In this document: piece after piece, positions 47,079-56,155 of the stretch
Position numbering within the stretch: the first letter of the stretch is position 1
Layout: the number at the start of each line of letters is the position of its first letter
NCBI GenBank assembly: GCA_002279065.1
Contig: NCKB01000004.1
Coordinates: 62,001-126,000 of the forward strand
Length of the DNA stretch: 64,000 bases
From: Lysobacterales bacterium 15-68-25
Lineage (GTDB): Bacteria; Pseudomonadota; Gammaproteobacteria; Xanthomonadales; Rhodanobacteraceae
Reading direction: 5' to 3'
Notes under the pieces: model-generated
Told to the model about the DNA's origin: nothing
Database searches by the model: none
The model's input: only the letters and a program-made list of their open reading frames with translations
Program-made: the position numbers and the translations under genes

Positions 47079-48287
47079 CTACTCGTGCCGCAGCGCCTCG
47101 ATAGGATCGAGCCTTGCCGCCCGGCGCGCCGGGAAGTAGCCGAACACCACGCCGATCACCGCCGAGAAGGCGAACGCGAGCAGGTTGATCGCCGGACCGA
47201 ACACATAGGGCACTTCGAGCACCCGTGCCAGGACGATCGAGCCGACCGTCGCCAGCAGCACACCCAGCAACCCGCCGATCGAGGACAGCACCACCGCCTC
47301 GATCAGGAACTGCAGCAGCACCTCGCGTTCCAGCGCACCCACCGCCAGGCGGATGCCGATCTCGCGGGTGCGTTCGGTGACCGACACCAGCATGATGTTC
47401 ATGATCCCCACGCCGCCCACCAGCAGGCTCACCGCCGCCACCGCGCCGAGCAACAGGGTGAGCACGCGCGTGGTGCTGGAGAGCATGTCGGCGATCTCGC
47501 GCGTGTCGAGCACGTTGAAATCGTCCTCCTGGCCATCGGCGATATGCCGGCGCTCGCGCAGCAGGGCCTCGATGCGTTGCTTGGCCTGCGCGGTCGGCAC
47601 GCCGGGCTGCACCGAGACCAGCACCATGCCCACGTCCTGGTTGCCGGCCAGCCGCCGCTGCACCGTGCGCAGCGGCATCACCACCGTGTCGTCCTGGTCG
47701 CGCCCCATCGATGACTGGCCCTTGGCCGCAAGCAGGCCGACCACCTCGCAGGAAAACTGCTTGACGCGGATCGCACCGCCCACCGGATTCTCGCTGCCGA
47801 ACAGCTTGTTGCGCGCGGTCTCGCCCAGCACGCACACCGCCTTGCCAGCCTGCAGCTCGGCGTCCAGGAAGGGACGCCCCGCGGCAAACTTCCAGTTGCC
47901 GGCGGTGAAGTAGTCGTTGGTGGTGCCCACCACGCTGGTCGACCAGTTGCTGGCCAGGTGCACCACGGTCACCGTGCGCGAGACCACCGGCGCCACGCCG
48001 GCCAGGCCGCTCACCTGGCTCTGGATGGCGCTGGCATCGGCCAGCCGGAAGGCCGCCGCGCCGGCGGTGTCGCGGGTCGGCCCCAGCCGCTGGCCGGGAC
48101 GCACCATCAGCAGGTTGCTGCCGAGGCTGGCGATCTGCGCGGACACCGACGCGGTGGCGCCGTTGCCGAGCGTGACCATGGTGATCACCGCGGCCACGCC
48201 GATCAGGATGCCGAGCACGGTGAGGAAGCTTCGCGTGAGATTGCGGCGGATCTCCTTCAGCGCCAGCAGCAGCGTGTTCCAGAACAT
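47079..48287 (-). CDS. MacB-type ABC transporter permease (FtsX-like)
   Basis: A 402-residue inner-membrane protein. After the amphipathic KEIRRNLTRSFLTVLGILIG start there is one transmembrane helix, a large periplasmic MacB_PCD domain (about 45-245) and three more helices with GGVGIMNIMLVSVTERTREI, followed by the FtsX C-terminal coupling region. It works with a separate ATPase here; in MacB the two are fused. Its ATG overlaps the ATPase stop by one base. Confidence 0.92.
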   Translation of the reverse strand: MFWNTLLLALKEIRRNLTRSFLTVLGILIGVAAVITMVTLGNGATASVSAQIASLGSNLLMVRPGQRLGPTRDTAGAAAFRLADASAIQSQVSGLAGVAPVVSRTVTVVHLASNWSTSVVGTTNDYFTAGNWKFAAGRPFLDAELQAGKAVCVLGETARNKLFGSENPVGGAIRVKQFSCEVVGLLAAKGQSSMGRDQDDTVVMPLRTVQRRLAGNQDVGMVLVSVQPGVPTAQAKQRIEALLRERRHIADGQEDDFNVLDTREIADMLSSTTRVLTLLLGAVAAVSLLVGGVGIMNIMLVSVTERTREIGIRLAVGALEREVLLQFLIEAVVLSSIGGLLGVLLATVGSIVLARVLEVPYVFGPAINLLAFAFSAVIGVVFGYFPARRAARLDPIEALRHE

Positions 48288-49006
48288 CAGGCCACCCCCG
48301 TCTGACGCGTGTCGCTCTCCACCTGGCCGTCAACGAAGTGCACCACGCGCCGGGCATAGGCAGCCATGTCCGGCTCGTGCGTGACCATCAGCACGGTGAT
48401 GCCGCGGTCGCGATTGAGCGCGGCGATCAGGTCCATGATCTCGCGGCTGCGCTGGGTGTCGAGATTGCCGGTGGGCTCGTCCGCGAGCAGCACCGCGGGA
48501 TGCGTGACGATGGCGCGGGCGATCGCGGCCCGCTGCTGCTGGCCGCCGGAAAGCGCGGCCGGCACGTGGTGCTCCCAACCGGCCAGACCCACGGCCGCCA
48601 GTGCTTCGCGCGCCGCGGCATGGCGCGTGGCCGGCGGCTCGCCGCGATACAGCAACGGCAGCTCCACGTTCTCCAGCGCCGTAGTGCGCCCGAGCAGGTT
48701 GTAGCCCTGGAACACGAAGCCCAGGTAATGCCGGCGCAGCAGCGCCCGCTGGTTGCGCGACAGCCGCTCCACGGCGGTACCGCGGAAGCGGTAGCTGCCG
48801 GTGGTCGGCACATCGAGGCAACCGAGAATGTTCATCGCCGTGGACTTGCCCGAGCCGCTCGGCCCCATGATCGCCACGAACTCGCCCTCCTCCACGACCA
48901 GATCCACTCCGCGCAAGGCCTGGAACGCCACCGCGCCCTGGCCGTAGGTCTTGGTGACGCCGGCCAGTTCGATCAGCGGCGCCGCGGCGCCATCGCCCTG
49001 GCTCAC
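48287..49006 (-). CDS. MacB/LolD-type ABC transporter ATPase
   Basis: A 239-residue ATPase with Walker [19 protein letters not shown], signature [14 protein letters not shown], Walker [13 protein letters not shown] and H-loop VTHEPDMA. These are typical of mechanotransmission (type VII) ABC exporters. The start is a GTG overlapping the adaptor gene stop (GTGA). Together with 47079 and 49003 it forms a three-gene adaptor-ATPase-permease operon. Confidence 0.93.
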   Translation of the reverse strand: MSQGDGAAAPLIELAGVTKTYGQGAVAFQALRGVDLVVEEGEFVAIMGPSGSGKSTAMNILGCLDVPTTGSYRFRGTAVERLSRNQRALLRRHYLGFVFQGYNLLGRTTALENVELPLLYRGEPPATRHAAAREALAAVGLAGWEHHVPAALSGGQQQRAAIARAIVTHPAVLLADEPTGNLDTQRSREIMDLIAALNRDRGITVLMVTHEPDMAAYARRVVHFVDGQVESDTRQTGVA

Positions 49007-50316
49007 TGGGCACCGCCCAGGCTTTCGGTGATCACCCGCGCGCCGGGCTGCAGCTCGCCACCGGTCACTTCCGTCAGTTGCCCATTGCTGGCCCCGACCG
49101 TGACCGGCACCGCGACCGGCTCGCCGTTGCGCAGCACCCACATCCGGCGGGACTTGCCGTTGCCTGTGCCCTGGGCGCGGCTCGTGCCATGCGGTGGCCG
49201 CGGCATCAGCCGGCTGACCAGGCTGCCGGAGGTCTGGCCGGACGTCGCGGATGGCGGCGTGAAGCGCAGCGCGGCACTCGGTACCAGCAGCACCTGGTGG
49301 CGCTCGTTGACCACGATCGCGGCCGTGGCGGTCATGCCCGGGCGCAGGCTGAGGTCATCGTTGTTCACGGTGAGTACGGTGAGGTAGGACACCACGCCGT
49401 CCTTGGTCTGCGAGCCAAAGCCCACCCGGCGCACCTTCGCCGGATATTCGCGACCGGGGTAGGCGTCCACGGTGAAGGTCGCCTCTTGGCCATCGTGCAC
49501 CAGCCCCACGTCGGCCTCGTCCACGTCGACCTGCAGCTCCATCTTCGAGAGATCCTCGGCCAGGGTGAACAGCACCGGCGCCTGCAGCGAGGCGGCCACG
49601 GTCTGCCCCGGCTCGATCGAGCGGCTCAGCACCACACCGTCGATCGGCGAGCGGATCGACGCCTTGGCGAGATTGGTTTCGCCGGTGCTGAGCGACGCCT
49701 GCGCCTGCACCACGGCCGCCCGCGCATTCGCCTCGGCGCCCTCGGCACGTTGCAGGGCCGCCCGTGCGGTGTCGATGTCCACCTGGGCCGGCACCGTGCC
49801 ACCGCTGGTGGCGAACATGCGCTGAAGCCGGCTCAGCTGCAGCCGCGTCTCGGTGACCGTGGCCACGGTCTGTGCCACCTGGGCGCGGGCCGCGGCAAGT
49901 GCACCGCGTGCGTTGGCGATCTGGTCCTTGAGCCGCGACACATCGAGCTGGGCCAGCACCTGACCGCGCTTGACCGTGTCGTTCACGTCGACCTTGACCG
50001 ACTCCATGATGCCGGACAGTTCGCTGCCCACGTCCACTTGGTTGGTCGGCTGCAGGTTGCCGGTGGCCGCAACCGTCACCACCAGATTGCCGCGCGTGAC
50101 CTCGGCCGTCTGGTAGCGCGGCTTGGCCGCCTCGCGGCCACGCAGGAACCAGCCGTAGCCGGCCACGACCACGACCAGCAGCGCGAGGACAATCAGTATC
50201 CAGCGCAGGACCCGGCGACCGCGCCCGCCACCCGGACCGCCGCCCAGCACCGCTGCGACCGTCGCGGCATCGGACCGCCCACCACCGCTGGCCCCGGAAT
50301 CGTCGGGCGCCTTCAT
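49003..50316 (-). CDS. MacA-like periplasmic adaptor (RND/HlyD-type membrane fusion protein)
   Basis: A 437-residue adaptor with a Gly-rich cytosolic N-terminus, one transmembrane helix (about 38-57), a lipoyl half-motif VTVAATGNLQPTNQVDVGS, a coiled-coil hairpin (about 115-205) and IRSPIDGVVLSR closing the lipoyl domain. A beta-barrel with LRPGMTATAAIV follows. It links the permease to an outer-membrane factor, which is not encoded nearby. GGAG sits eight bases before the ATG at 50316. Confidence 0.92.
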   Translation of the reverse strand: MKAPDDSGASGGGRSDAATVAAVLGGGPGGGRGRRVLRWILIVLALLVVVVAGYGWFLRGREAAKPRYQTAEVTRGNLVVTVAATGNLQPTNQVDVGSELSGIMESVKVDVNDTVKRGQVLAQLDVSRLKDQIANARGALAAARAQVAQTVATVTETRLQLSRLQRMFATSGGTVPAQVDIDTARAALQRAEGAEANARAAVVQAQASLSTGETNLAKASIRSPIDGVVLSRSIEPGQTVAASLQAPVLFTLAEDLSKMELQVDVDEADVGLVHDGQEATFTVDAYPGREYPAKVRRVGFGSQTKDGVVSYLTVLTVNNDDLSLRPGMTATAAIVVNERHQVLLVPSAALRFTPPSATSGQTSGSLVSRLMPRPPHGTSRAQGTGNGKSRRMWVLRNGEPVAVPVTVGASNGQLTEVTGGELQPGARVITESLGGAQ

Positions 50317-50434
50317 CGCGATCGCTCCACGCTCTCGCGACCGCGCCCTACCGTGCAAGCCTTCATCGCGATACCCGTGCGCACGTGGCCGATCACCACG
50401 CCCGACACCCTAGGCCAGCGCATGCGCATGCGTA

Positions 50435-50448
50435 TTGACCCCCATCAA
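50435..50448. promoter_or_regulatory. FNR/ANR-like box upstream of MacAB-like operon
   Basis: TTGAC-CCCC-ATCAA differs from the FNR-type consensus TTGAT-N4-ATCAA by one base. It lies 119 bases before the adaptor start in the gap 50317-50493, beside a CGCATGCGCATGCG palindrome (50419-50432). It could be an oxygen- or CRP-type control site. Confidence 0.4.
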
Positions 50449-50493
50449 TCACGGCAGCGTGCGTCGCTGCGAGGCCCCTCCGAAGACCGCCTC

Positions 50494-50886
50494 CTACCGA
50501 GGGGAATAGAACTGGAGAACGTTCCGGGCGGGGTCGTGGAGATGGAACTCGCGGGTTCCCCAGGGCGTCTGCGAAGGTCTCGCCCAGGGACTTTCCAGGC
50601 TGTGCGCCTCGCCAATGCTGCCGCTCGCGACGAACTCCTCGTAGAGCGCGTCCACGTCGTTCACCTGGAAGCGGCAGGCCGGACGATCGGCGGGATAAGC
50701 CCACTGCCCCGCGTCCGCCCATTGCAGGTGGATCTCTACCCCGTCCCGCCCCACGGCTGCGTACTTCGGCGCCTCGGGTGCGTCCTGGAACAACAGCGCG
50801 AAACCCAGATCACGGTAGAAGCGCACCGACTCACCCACCTCGCGACAGGGGAGCACGGGATGCACGGCATGAAGGTTCGCTTTCAT
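50494..50886 (-). CDS. VOC (glyoxalase/bleomycin resistance) family protein
   Basis: A 130-residue protein with the two beta-alpha-beta-beta-beta repeats of the VOC fold (HPVLPCREVGESVRFYRDLGF, split by eye, and FQVNDVDALYEEF). Metal ligands are possible in VEIHLQW and REFHLHDP. The family includes dioxygenases, isomerases and antibiotic-binding proteins, so no substrate is assigned. It lies between the MacAB-like operon and a small ATPase gene. Confidence 0.82.
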   Translation of the reverse strand: MKANLHAVHPVLPCREVGESVRFYRDLGFALLFQDAPEAPKYAAVGRDGVEIHLQWADAGQWAYPADRPACRFQVNDVDALYEEFVASGSIGEAHSLESPWARPSQTPWGTREFHLHDPARNVLQFYSPR

Positions 50887-50919
50887 GGGCCGCTCCGCGG
50901 AATCGGGAAACATGTCGGG

Positions 50920-51438
50920 TTACCTGCCGGAAGGCTCGTGAAGCGCCCATCCGCCGCGAGCCCCGGTGTCATTGAGACGCTCGCTCTTGTGGCCTGCAAA
51001 GGCATCGTAGATGCGCCGATGCGCCTGGTACGACCACTGATCCTCACGTTCGTAGTAGCCGGCCACCCAGGCCTGCAGATGCTCGAGCATGGCGTCCTGC
51101 GCTTCTTTCGAGGCGTACTTGTGCGGCTCCCAGGGACGCCGGCGATTGTGTTCGAGGCAGGTTTCCAGTCCGGGGTTGAGGAACACCAGTTCCGTGCAGT
51201 GGGTGGACGCGGCCTGGATCAGCTCGCCGTAGCAACCCTCGATCACCCAGCGATCATGCCCGGCAAGAAACGCCGCGAGGGACGCGGCAATGGCCTCGGT
51301 TGATCGCTGCACGGCGATCCTCCCCGGCTCCCAGACGATGGAGTCCAGATCGAGATGCGCCAGTCCATGCTCCGCAGCCAGCCGTTTGGCCAACGTGCTC
51401 TTGCCGGACCCGGAATTGCCGAAGAGGAGAATTTTCAT
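50920..51438 (-). CDS. Small P-loop NTPase (AAA/shikimate kinase-like)
   Basis: A 172-residue kinase-like protein with Walker A FGNSGSGKSTLAKRLA at residues 6-21, and DLDSIVWEP followed by WVIEGCYGEL resembling topology-modulation and adenylate-kinase-like ATPases. The start at 51438 places the P-loop at the usual distance. The substrate is unknown. Upstream reading frame to 51552 is non-coding. Confidence 0.75.
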   Translation of the reverse strand: MKILLFGNSGSGKSTLAKRLAAEHGLAHLDLDSIVWEPGRIAVQRSTEAIAASLAAFLAGHDRWVIEGCYGELIQAASTHCTELVFLNPGLETCLEHNRRRPWEPHKYASKEAQDAMLEHLQAWVAGYYEREDQWSYQAHRRIYDAFAGHKSERLNDTGARGGWALHEPSGR

Positions 51439-51554
51439 CGCAAGACGGGACCTATGCATGGCGCCTCCCGCCATGGTGCGCTGCTTCGCGGCCGGATCCG
51501 GTGCAGGTCCTGTCGAGGGTCGCAGCGACTCGACCGAAAGAGGAATCTCCACCC

Positions 51555-52166
51555 TTATTCATCGTCCGCGAACCGCTCTTCGCGCCAGGGATCCCCGCGC
51601 ATGTGATACCCGCGCAACTCCCAGAACCCCGCTTCGTCACGCGCGGTGAACTGCAGGCCGGTGAGCCATTTGGCGGACTTCCAGAAATACAGGTGCGGCA
51701 CCAGAAGGCGGGCTGGGCCGCCGTGGTCCGGCGGCAGCGGCTGGCCATCGTAGTGGGTGGCGATCATCGCGCGTCCGCCGAGCAGGTCGTCGCTCCGCAG
51801 GTTGGTGGAATAGCCATCGGCACTGTGCGCCAGCACGAAGCCGCAGGGTGGGGTGATGCCCACGTTGGCGAACAGGTCGTCCAGCGTCACGCCTTCCCAT
51901 ACCGTGTCGAGCTTCGACCAGCGGGTGACGCAATGGATGTCGCGCACGATGCGCTGCCGGGGTAGCGCGCAGAACCCTGCCCAGTCCCAGCGCTTGATAG
52001 GCCGCACGCCGTGCCTGAGGGTCAGGCTCCAGTCCGACGTGTCCAGCCGCGGCGTAGGCGCCATCGACATCACCGGAAACTTGCGCGTGGACACCTGCCG
52101 CGGCGGCAGGCGCTCCGCGTTCGCATCGGCATCATCGGCGCGACCGGAACTGGACATATTCGGCAT
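51555..52166 (-). CDS. Molybdopterin-dependent oxidoreductase (sulfite oxidase-like, YuiH type)
   Basis: A 203-residue protein with the Moco-binding domain of the sulfite oxidase superfamily. The presumed molybdenum-ligand cysteine is in RDIHCVTRWSKLD, and DDLFANVGI and PHLYFWKSAKW are also characteristic. No signal peptide is present, so it should be cytosolic, unlike YedY/MsrP. GAGGA lies eight bases before the ATG at 52166. It would need mononuclear Mo-MPT, which the Moco operon in this window can supply. Substrate unknown. Confidence 0.87.
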   Translation of the reverse strand: MPNMSSSGRADDADANAERLPPRQVSTRKFPVMSMAPTPRLDTSDWSLTLRHGVRPIKRWDWAGFCALPRQRIVRDIHCVTRWSKLDTVWEGVTLDDLFANVGITPPCGFVLAHSADGYSTNLRSDDLLGGRAMIATHYDGQPLPPDHGGPARLLVPHLYFWKSAKWLTGLQFTARDEAGFWELRGYHMRGDPWREERFADDE

Positions 52167-52314
52167 ATCCCGGGTCCTCAACACGCGCGACCTTAGCACC
52201 GCCCACCCCCGCTACGTCGCCTGAACCCACCACGCACCGGCCACGCCGCCTTCACCGCCCGCTGATCCAGCCCTGCCAAGACTCGGGACTCCCTTCCCCA
52301 CAGGAGACGAGGCG

Positions 52315-52746
52315 ATGAAAACGATCGTGCTTTCCGCCGCCCTTGCGCTGGGCCTGGCCGGTGCGGCGATGGCGCAGTCGCCGGACCAAGGCGTGATGAC
52401 CAAGGCACAGATCCGGGCGCAGTTGCAGCAGCAGGGCTACAGCGACGTCGATGATCTGGAATTCGGTCACGGCATGTGGCGCGCCAAGGCCGAGAGCGGC
52501 AATGGCCACCACGTGCACCTGCGCATCGACGCCCGCACCGGCAAGGCCTATCCGGACGACCAGAAGCTTGCCCGCCTGGACGAGGACGACATCCGTGCCG
52601 CCCTCTCCAGCGCCGGCTACACCGACGTGCACGACGTGGATTTCGATGACGGGCTGTGGACCGCCAAGGCCGAGAACAGCGCCGGCAAGCACGTGAAGCT
52701 GGACATCGACCCGGATACCGGCAAGGTCGTCGGCACCGACGACTGA
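52315..52746 (+). CDS. Exported PepSY-domain protein
   Basis: A 143-residue secreted protein with a signal peptide cleaved after AGAAMAQ (about residue 21). Two PepSY-like repeats follow, each with a YSDVDDLEFGHGMWRAKA- or YTDVHDVDFDDGLWTAKA-type core. PepSY domains are often peptidase inhibitors or regulators of envelope enzymes. AGGAG lies ten bases before the ATG. It is divergent from the molybdopterin oxidoreductase gene. Confidence 0.85.
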   Translation: MKTIVLSAALALGLAGAAMAQSPDQGVMTKAQIRAQLQQQGYSDVDDLEFGHGMWRAKAESGNGHHVHLRIDARTGKAYPDDQKLARLDEDDIRAALSSAGYTDVHDVDFDDGLWTAKAENSAGKHVKLDIDPDTGKVVGTDD

Positions 52747-52945
52747 GCCCGGCTCGTGGTCGGCACAGGGAGCGTGCCGGCCACGATGCGACCCGGCGAA
52801 CCAGGGGATGGCTACCTTCTGCGACTCGACCGCCATGTCGTCAGCGCGAAGCGCAGCGGCGCGGTGAGGCTTCGCGTCGACATGCCGGTCCCTCTCCCTG
52901 ATCGACGTAAACGGCCGAACTTGTGCCGGTGGAACATGCGCCGCG

Positions 52946-54922
52946 TCAGTGCGACGCGGCCGTGACCGCCGGCACTACGGCATCCCCGGGCGGCAGGCCG
53001 GCGTGCTCGCGCAGGATGCGGCGGATCTCCAGGATCGCCTGCGGCGTCTCCTGCACGCTGTGGCCGGAGACGATCACCTTCTCGCTCGCCGCACCTGCCA
53101 GGTGTGCGCTGGCATAAGGCACGAAGCCGTCGGTGGAGAGCTCCAGCGGCCCCTCCGCGCTGCGCCGGGCAATGATCGAGTGATAGCGCACGCTGGGCAC
53201 GATCGGCAGCGTGGCCGTAGCCCGCAGGTAGGGGCTGGTGTCGCGCAGTACGTTGACACCGGTCGGCGCGGCGCGGAACAACGCCGCCTGCTCCGGCAGT
53301 TCCCCGGCCAGCGCATCGGCGATGCGGGCGGTGGCATCCAGCAGGGTCTTCGGCAGGCGGATCAGCCTGGTGACCATGCGTGCCAGCCAGTGCCCGGCCA
53401 CTGGCGTGCCAGCATGCGGGGCGGCGAGAAAGATCGCCTCGTCCACGCCGGGCAGCGGCTTGATGGTGAGATAGGGCGCCAACGCGGCAAGCCGCTTGCG
53501 CCGCGGCGAATCCGGCGGCGCGTGGAAGATGCGCTGCCACAGCACATCGCCACTGTCGACCACCAGCAGCCGCGCGATCACGCCGCCCATGCTGTGGCCG
53601 ATCAGCGTGACGTGCTGACTGGCCGGCGCGGTGCCGGCCGGATCGAGCGCGGCGAAGGTCTGCTCCAGCGCCGCCCGGATCTGCACCAGGTTCACCGGGA
53701 TCGGCGCGTTGGTCGGGTAATAGACCTCCCAGATCTGGTAGCGCTTGCGCAGCGCTTCATCGCCCATCACCTCGTTGGCGAGGTTCACCCAGGCCTCGGG
53801 GCTGGAGGCCAGGCCATGGATCATCACCACCGTGAGGCGGTGGGGATCGTACGGCTGCATCAGGATCACCCGCGGATGATCGAGCGCGTTGTCGCGCCCG
53901 AGCAGGTTGTCGATCGCCTTGCGGTTGAAGCCGGACTCGGCCAGCCACAGCGCATACGGTGCGCTGAAATTGGCCGCCAGCGGTACGGTCTGGCCGTCCA
54001 GTCGCGCGGTGTCCTGGCGATACGGGTCGAGCGCGTCGACCACGGCCTCACGGGTATCGAGCACCTGCGCCAGGGTGTCACCCGGGAAATGCAGCAACAC
54101 GGTCGCCGGCAGGTAGCCGGTTTCGGCGAACGGCCGCGTCGGTTCCCGCCGGGCGGCCTGGGTCGGACGCGCCACCATCACCACCTCGGCACCGAGACCG
54201 TCCCGGCGATAGACGCTCTCGAGCCCATCGATGCGCAGGCGGGAAGCCGGCACCATGGCCTCGAGTTTCGGCGCGCCGCGCGGCAGGGTCAGCTGGATCT
54301 CGCCGTAGCGAAGGCGCCAGCCATCGACCGCCTCGGCGCTGCCCTGCGACGGTGGATGAACATGCCCGGCCCGCTGCCCCCGCGCGAACAGCAGTGCCGC
54401 GACGCGCTCGGCGGCGTAGTTGTAGCTGTCGCGCATCTGCGTCTGCCGGTCCTCGAAAGCGCGTTCGCGCGGCGTGCGCTCGCCGAAGAACAGGTAGGCG
54501 TAGGCATAGCGTGCGGCATCGAGGTAGTCGGCGATCGGACCTGCGGTGTCGCGCTCCGCGGCGCGGTCGGCCTTGAGCGCACCGTCCAGGGCGAGCTCGG
54601 CCAACGCCGAGAGGCGCGCGTCATTGCCCAGGATGGTCGCCTCGCGCAACGCCGCCACGCATGGCGACGGCTCGGCCGCGCAGCGATCGGGGTCGAGCCC
54701 CAGCCGCGACATCGCGTTGCGGCTGGCATAGCTGAGATGGCCAGTGCTGAGGACGTCGCCCCGACGGCCTTCGTCGTAGTCACGCGGGTCGCCCTGTTTC
54801 ACATGCACCAGCGCGCAACCGGTCAACTGCAGGAGCAACAGCACACCGGCGATCCAGCGCGCCGACGCGGGCCCACTGCGCCCGCCAGATCGAATCGGTG
54901 CCGTCGTATCCCCTTCCCGCAT
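52946..54922 (-). CDS. Lipoprotein alpha/beta hydrolase (large, two-domain)
   Basis: A 658-residue lipoprotein with lipobox LTGC at about residue 36 and GGGGAGG five bases before its ATG. Residues 40-340 are an uncharacterised helical and beta domain. The hydrolase domain (about 360-640) has VVMIHGLASSPEAW for the oxyanion region and nucleophile elbow GHSMGG. The late GHSVQETP is where the catalytic His would lie. It resembles surface-attached lipases or acyl hydrolases. The N-terminal domain may bind the substrate or a partner. Confidence 0.85.
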   Translation of the reverse strand: MREGDTTAPIRSGGRSGPASARWIAGVLLLLQLTGCALVHVKQGDPRDYDEGRRGDVLSTGHLSYASRNAMSRLGLDPDRCAAEPSPCVAALREATILGNDARLSALAELALDGALKADRAAERDTAGPIADYLDAARYAYAYLFFGERTPRERAFEDRQTQMRDSYNYAAERVAALLFARGQRAGHVHPPSQGSAEAVDGWRLRYGEIQLTLPRGAPKLEAMVPASRLRIDGLESVYRRDGLGAEVVMVARPTQAARREPTRPFAETGYLPATVLLHFPGDTLAQVLDTREAVVDALDPYRQDTARLDGQTVPLAANFSAPYALWLAESGFNRKAIDNLLGRDNALDHPRVILMQPYDPHRLTVVMIHGLASSPEAWVNLANEVMGDEALRKRYQIWEVYYPTNAPIPVNLVQIRAALEQTFAALDPAGTAPASQHVTLIGHSMGGVIARLLVVDSGDVLWQRIFHAPPDSPRRKRLAALAPYLTIKPLPGVDEAIFLAAPHAGTPVAGHWLARMVTRLIRLPKTLLDATARIADALAGELPEQAALFRAAPTGVNVLRDTSPYLRATATLPIVPSVRYHSIIARRSAEGPLELSTDGFVPYASAHLAGAASEKVIVSGHSVQETPQAILEIRRILREHAGLPPGDAVVPAVTAASH

Positions 54923-55017
54923 GCATGCCTCCCCGCCTGGAACCAAGGGTACATCGCGCGCCCTGCACTGCCGTTGCGCGATCATCGACACCTGCATCCT
55001 CAGATCGGGAGCCTGCG

Positions 55018-56031
55018 ATGACCACCATGCGCGCCATCGCCATTCGCGAACCGGGCGGACCGGAGGTTCTGGTGCCATGCGAGCGCCCACGCCCGATACC
55101 GGGCCCCGGCGAGGTGCTGATCCACGTGGCCGCGTCCGGGGTGAACCGGCCCGACGTGTTCCAGCGCCTCGGTCGCTACCCACCACCGCCAGGCGCCTCC
55201 GACCTGCCTGGGCTTGAGGTGGCGGGTCAGCTGATCGAGGGCGATCTCAGCGGCGACAACCCGTTTGGCCTGCGCGCCGGGGATGCCGTTTGTGCCCTGC
55301 TTGCCGGCGGCGGCTACGCCGAGTACGCGGTGGCGCCGCTGGGCCAGTGCCTGCCGGTGCCCGATCGCCTGGGGCTGGTCGAGGCTGCGGCGCTGCCGGA
55401 GAACTTTTTCACGGTGTGGAGCAACGTGTTCGATCGCGGCCGGCTCGGCCGGGGCGAAGGCGGTGCCGGGGAAACCCTGCTGGTTCAGGGTGGCTCCAGC
55501 GGCATCGGCGTCACCGCGATCCAGTTGGCGCACGCGCGCGGCCACCGGGTGTTCGCCACCGCCGGCAGCGAAGAGAAATGCCGTGCCTGTGCCGCGCTGG
55601 GCGCCGAGGCCATCAACTATCGCGAAGAGGATTTCGTGGCACGGATCAAGGCGCTGACGGACGGCCGCGGCGTGGACGTCGTGCTGGACATGGTGGCCGG
55701 CGACTACGTGCCCCGTGAGCTCGATGCCATGGCCGAGGGCGGTCGGCTGGTGATCATCGCCACCCTGGACGGCAGTGCCGCCACCATCGATGCCGGCTTG
55801 CTGATGCGCCGGCGCCACACGATCACCGGCTCCACCCTGCGCAACCGGCCGGTGGCGTTCAAGGCGGCCATCGCCCGGGAGCTTTACGAGCATGTCTGGC
55901 CGTTGCTGGCCGCGGGAACCATCCGGCCGATCGTGCACGAAGTGTTTCCGGCAGCCGAAGCTACCCGCGCCCATGCGCTGATGGAAAGCTCCCGGCACAT
56001 TGGCAAGCTGGTCCTGACCTGGGATGCGTGA
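55018..56031 (+). CDS. NAD(P)H:quinone oxidoreductase, PIG3/TP53I3-like (MDR family)
   Basis: A 337-residue medium-chain dehydrogenase without structural zinc. The N-terminal GroES-like fold has ASGVNRPDVFQRLGRYPPPPG, typical of PIG3-type quinone reductases. The nucleotide fold has VQGGSSGIGVTAIQLA. These enzymes reduce quinones with NADPH. It is divergent from the lipoprotein hydrolase gene, with GGGAG six bases before the ATG. Confidence 0.9.
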   Translation: MTTMRAIAIREPGGPEVLVPCERPRPIPGPGEVLIHVAASGVNRPDVFQRLGRYPPPPGASDLPGLEVAGQLIEGDLSGDNPFGLRAGDAVCALLAGGGYAEYAVAPLGQCLPVPDRLGLVEAAALPENFFTVWSNVFDRGRLGRGEGGAGETLLVQGGSSGIGVTAIQLAHARGHRVFATAGSEEKCRACAALGAEAINYREEDFVARIKALTDGRGVDVVLDMVAGDYVPRELDAMAEGGRLVIIATLDGSAATIDAGLLMRRRHTITGSTLRNRPVAFKAAIARELYEHVWPLLAAGTIRPIVHEVFPAAEATRAHALMESSRHIGKLVLTWDA

Positions 56032-56041
56032 TCGTTTCCCA

Positions 56042-56054
56042 TATTGATCCAATA
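56042..56054. promoter_or_regulatory. Palindrome upstream of pirin gene
   Basis: TATTG-ATC-CAATA is a perfect 5-base inverted repeat in the 124-base gap before pirin. Its AT-rich T-N11-A form is like LysR-type operators that often control pirin genes, but no LysR gene is in the window. Confidence 0.4.
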
Positions 56055-56155
56055 CAGCAACAATCCGTTTCATTGACGCATCTATGCATACCTAAGGAAG
56101 GCGCCTATCGTTCGTCCCAGGGCGCCGACCGGCGTCAACAGCATGGGAGAAGGTC

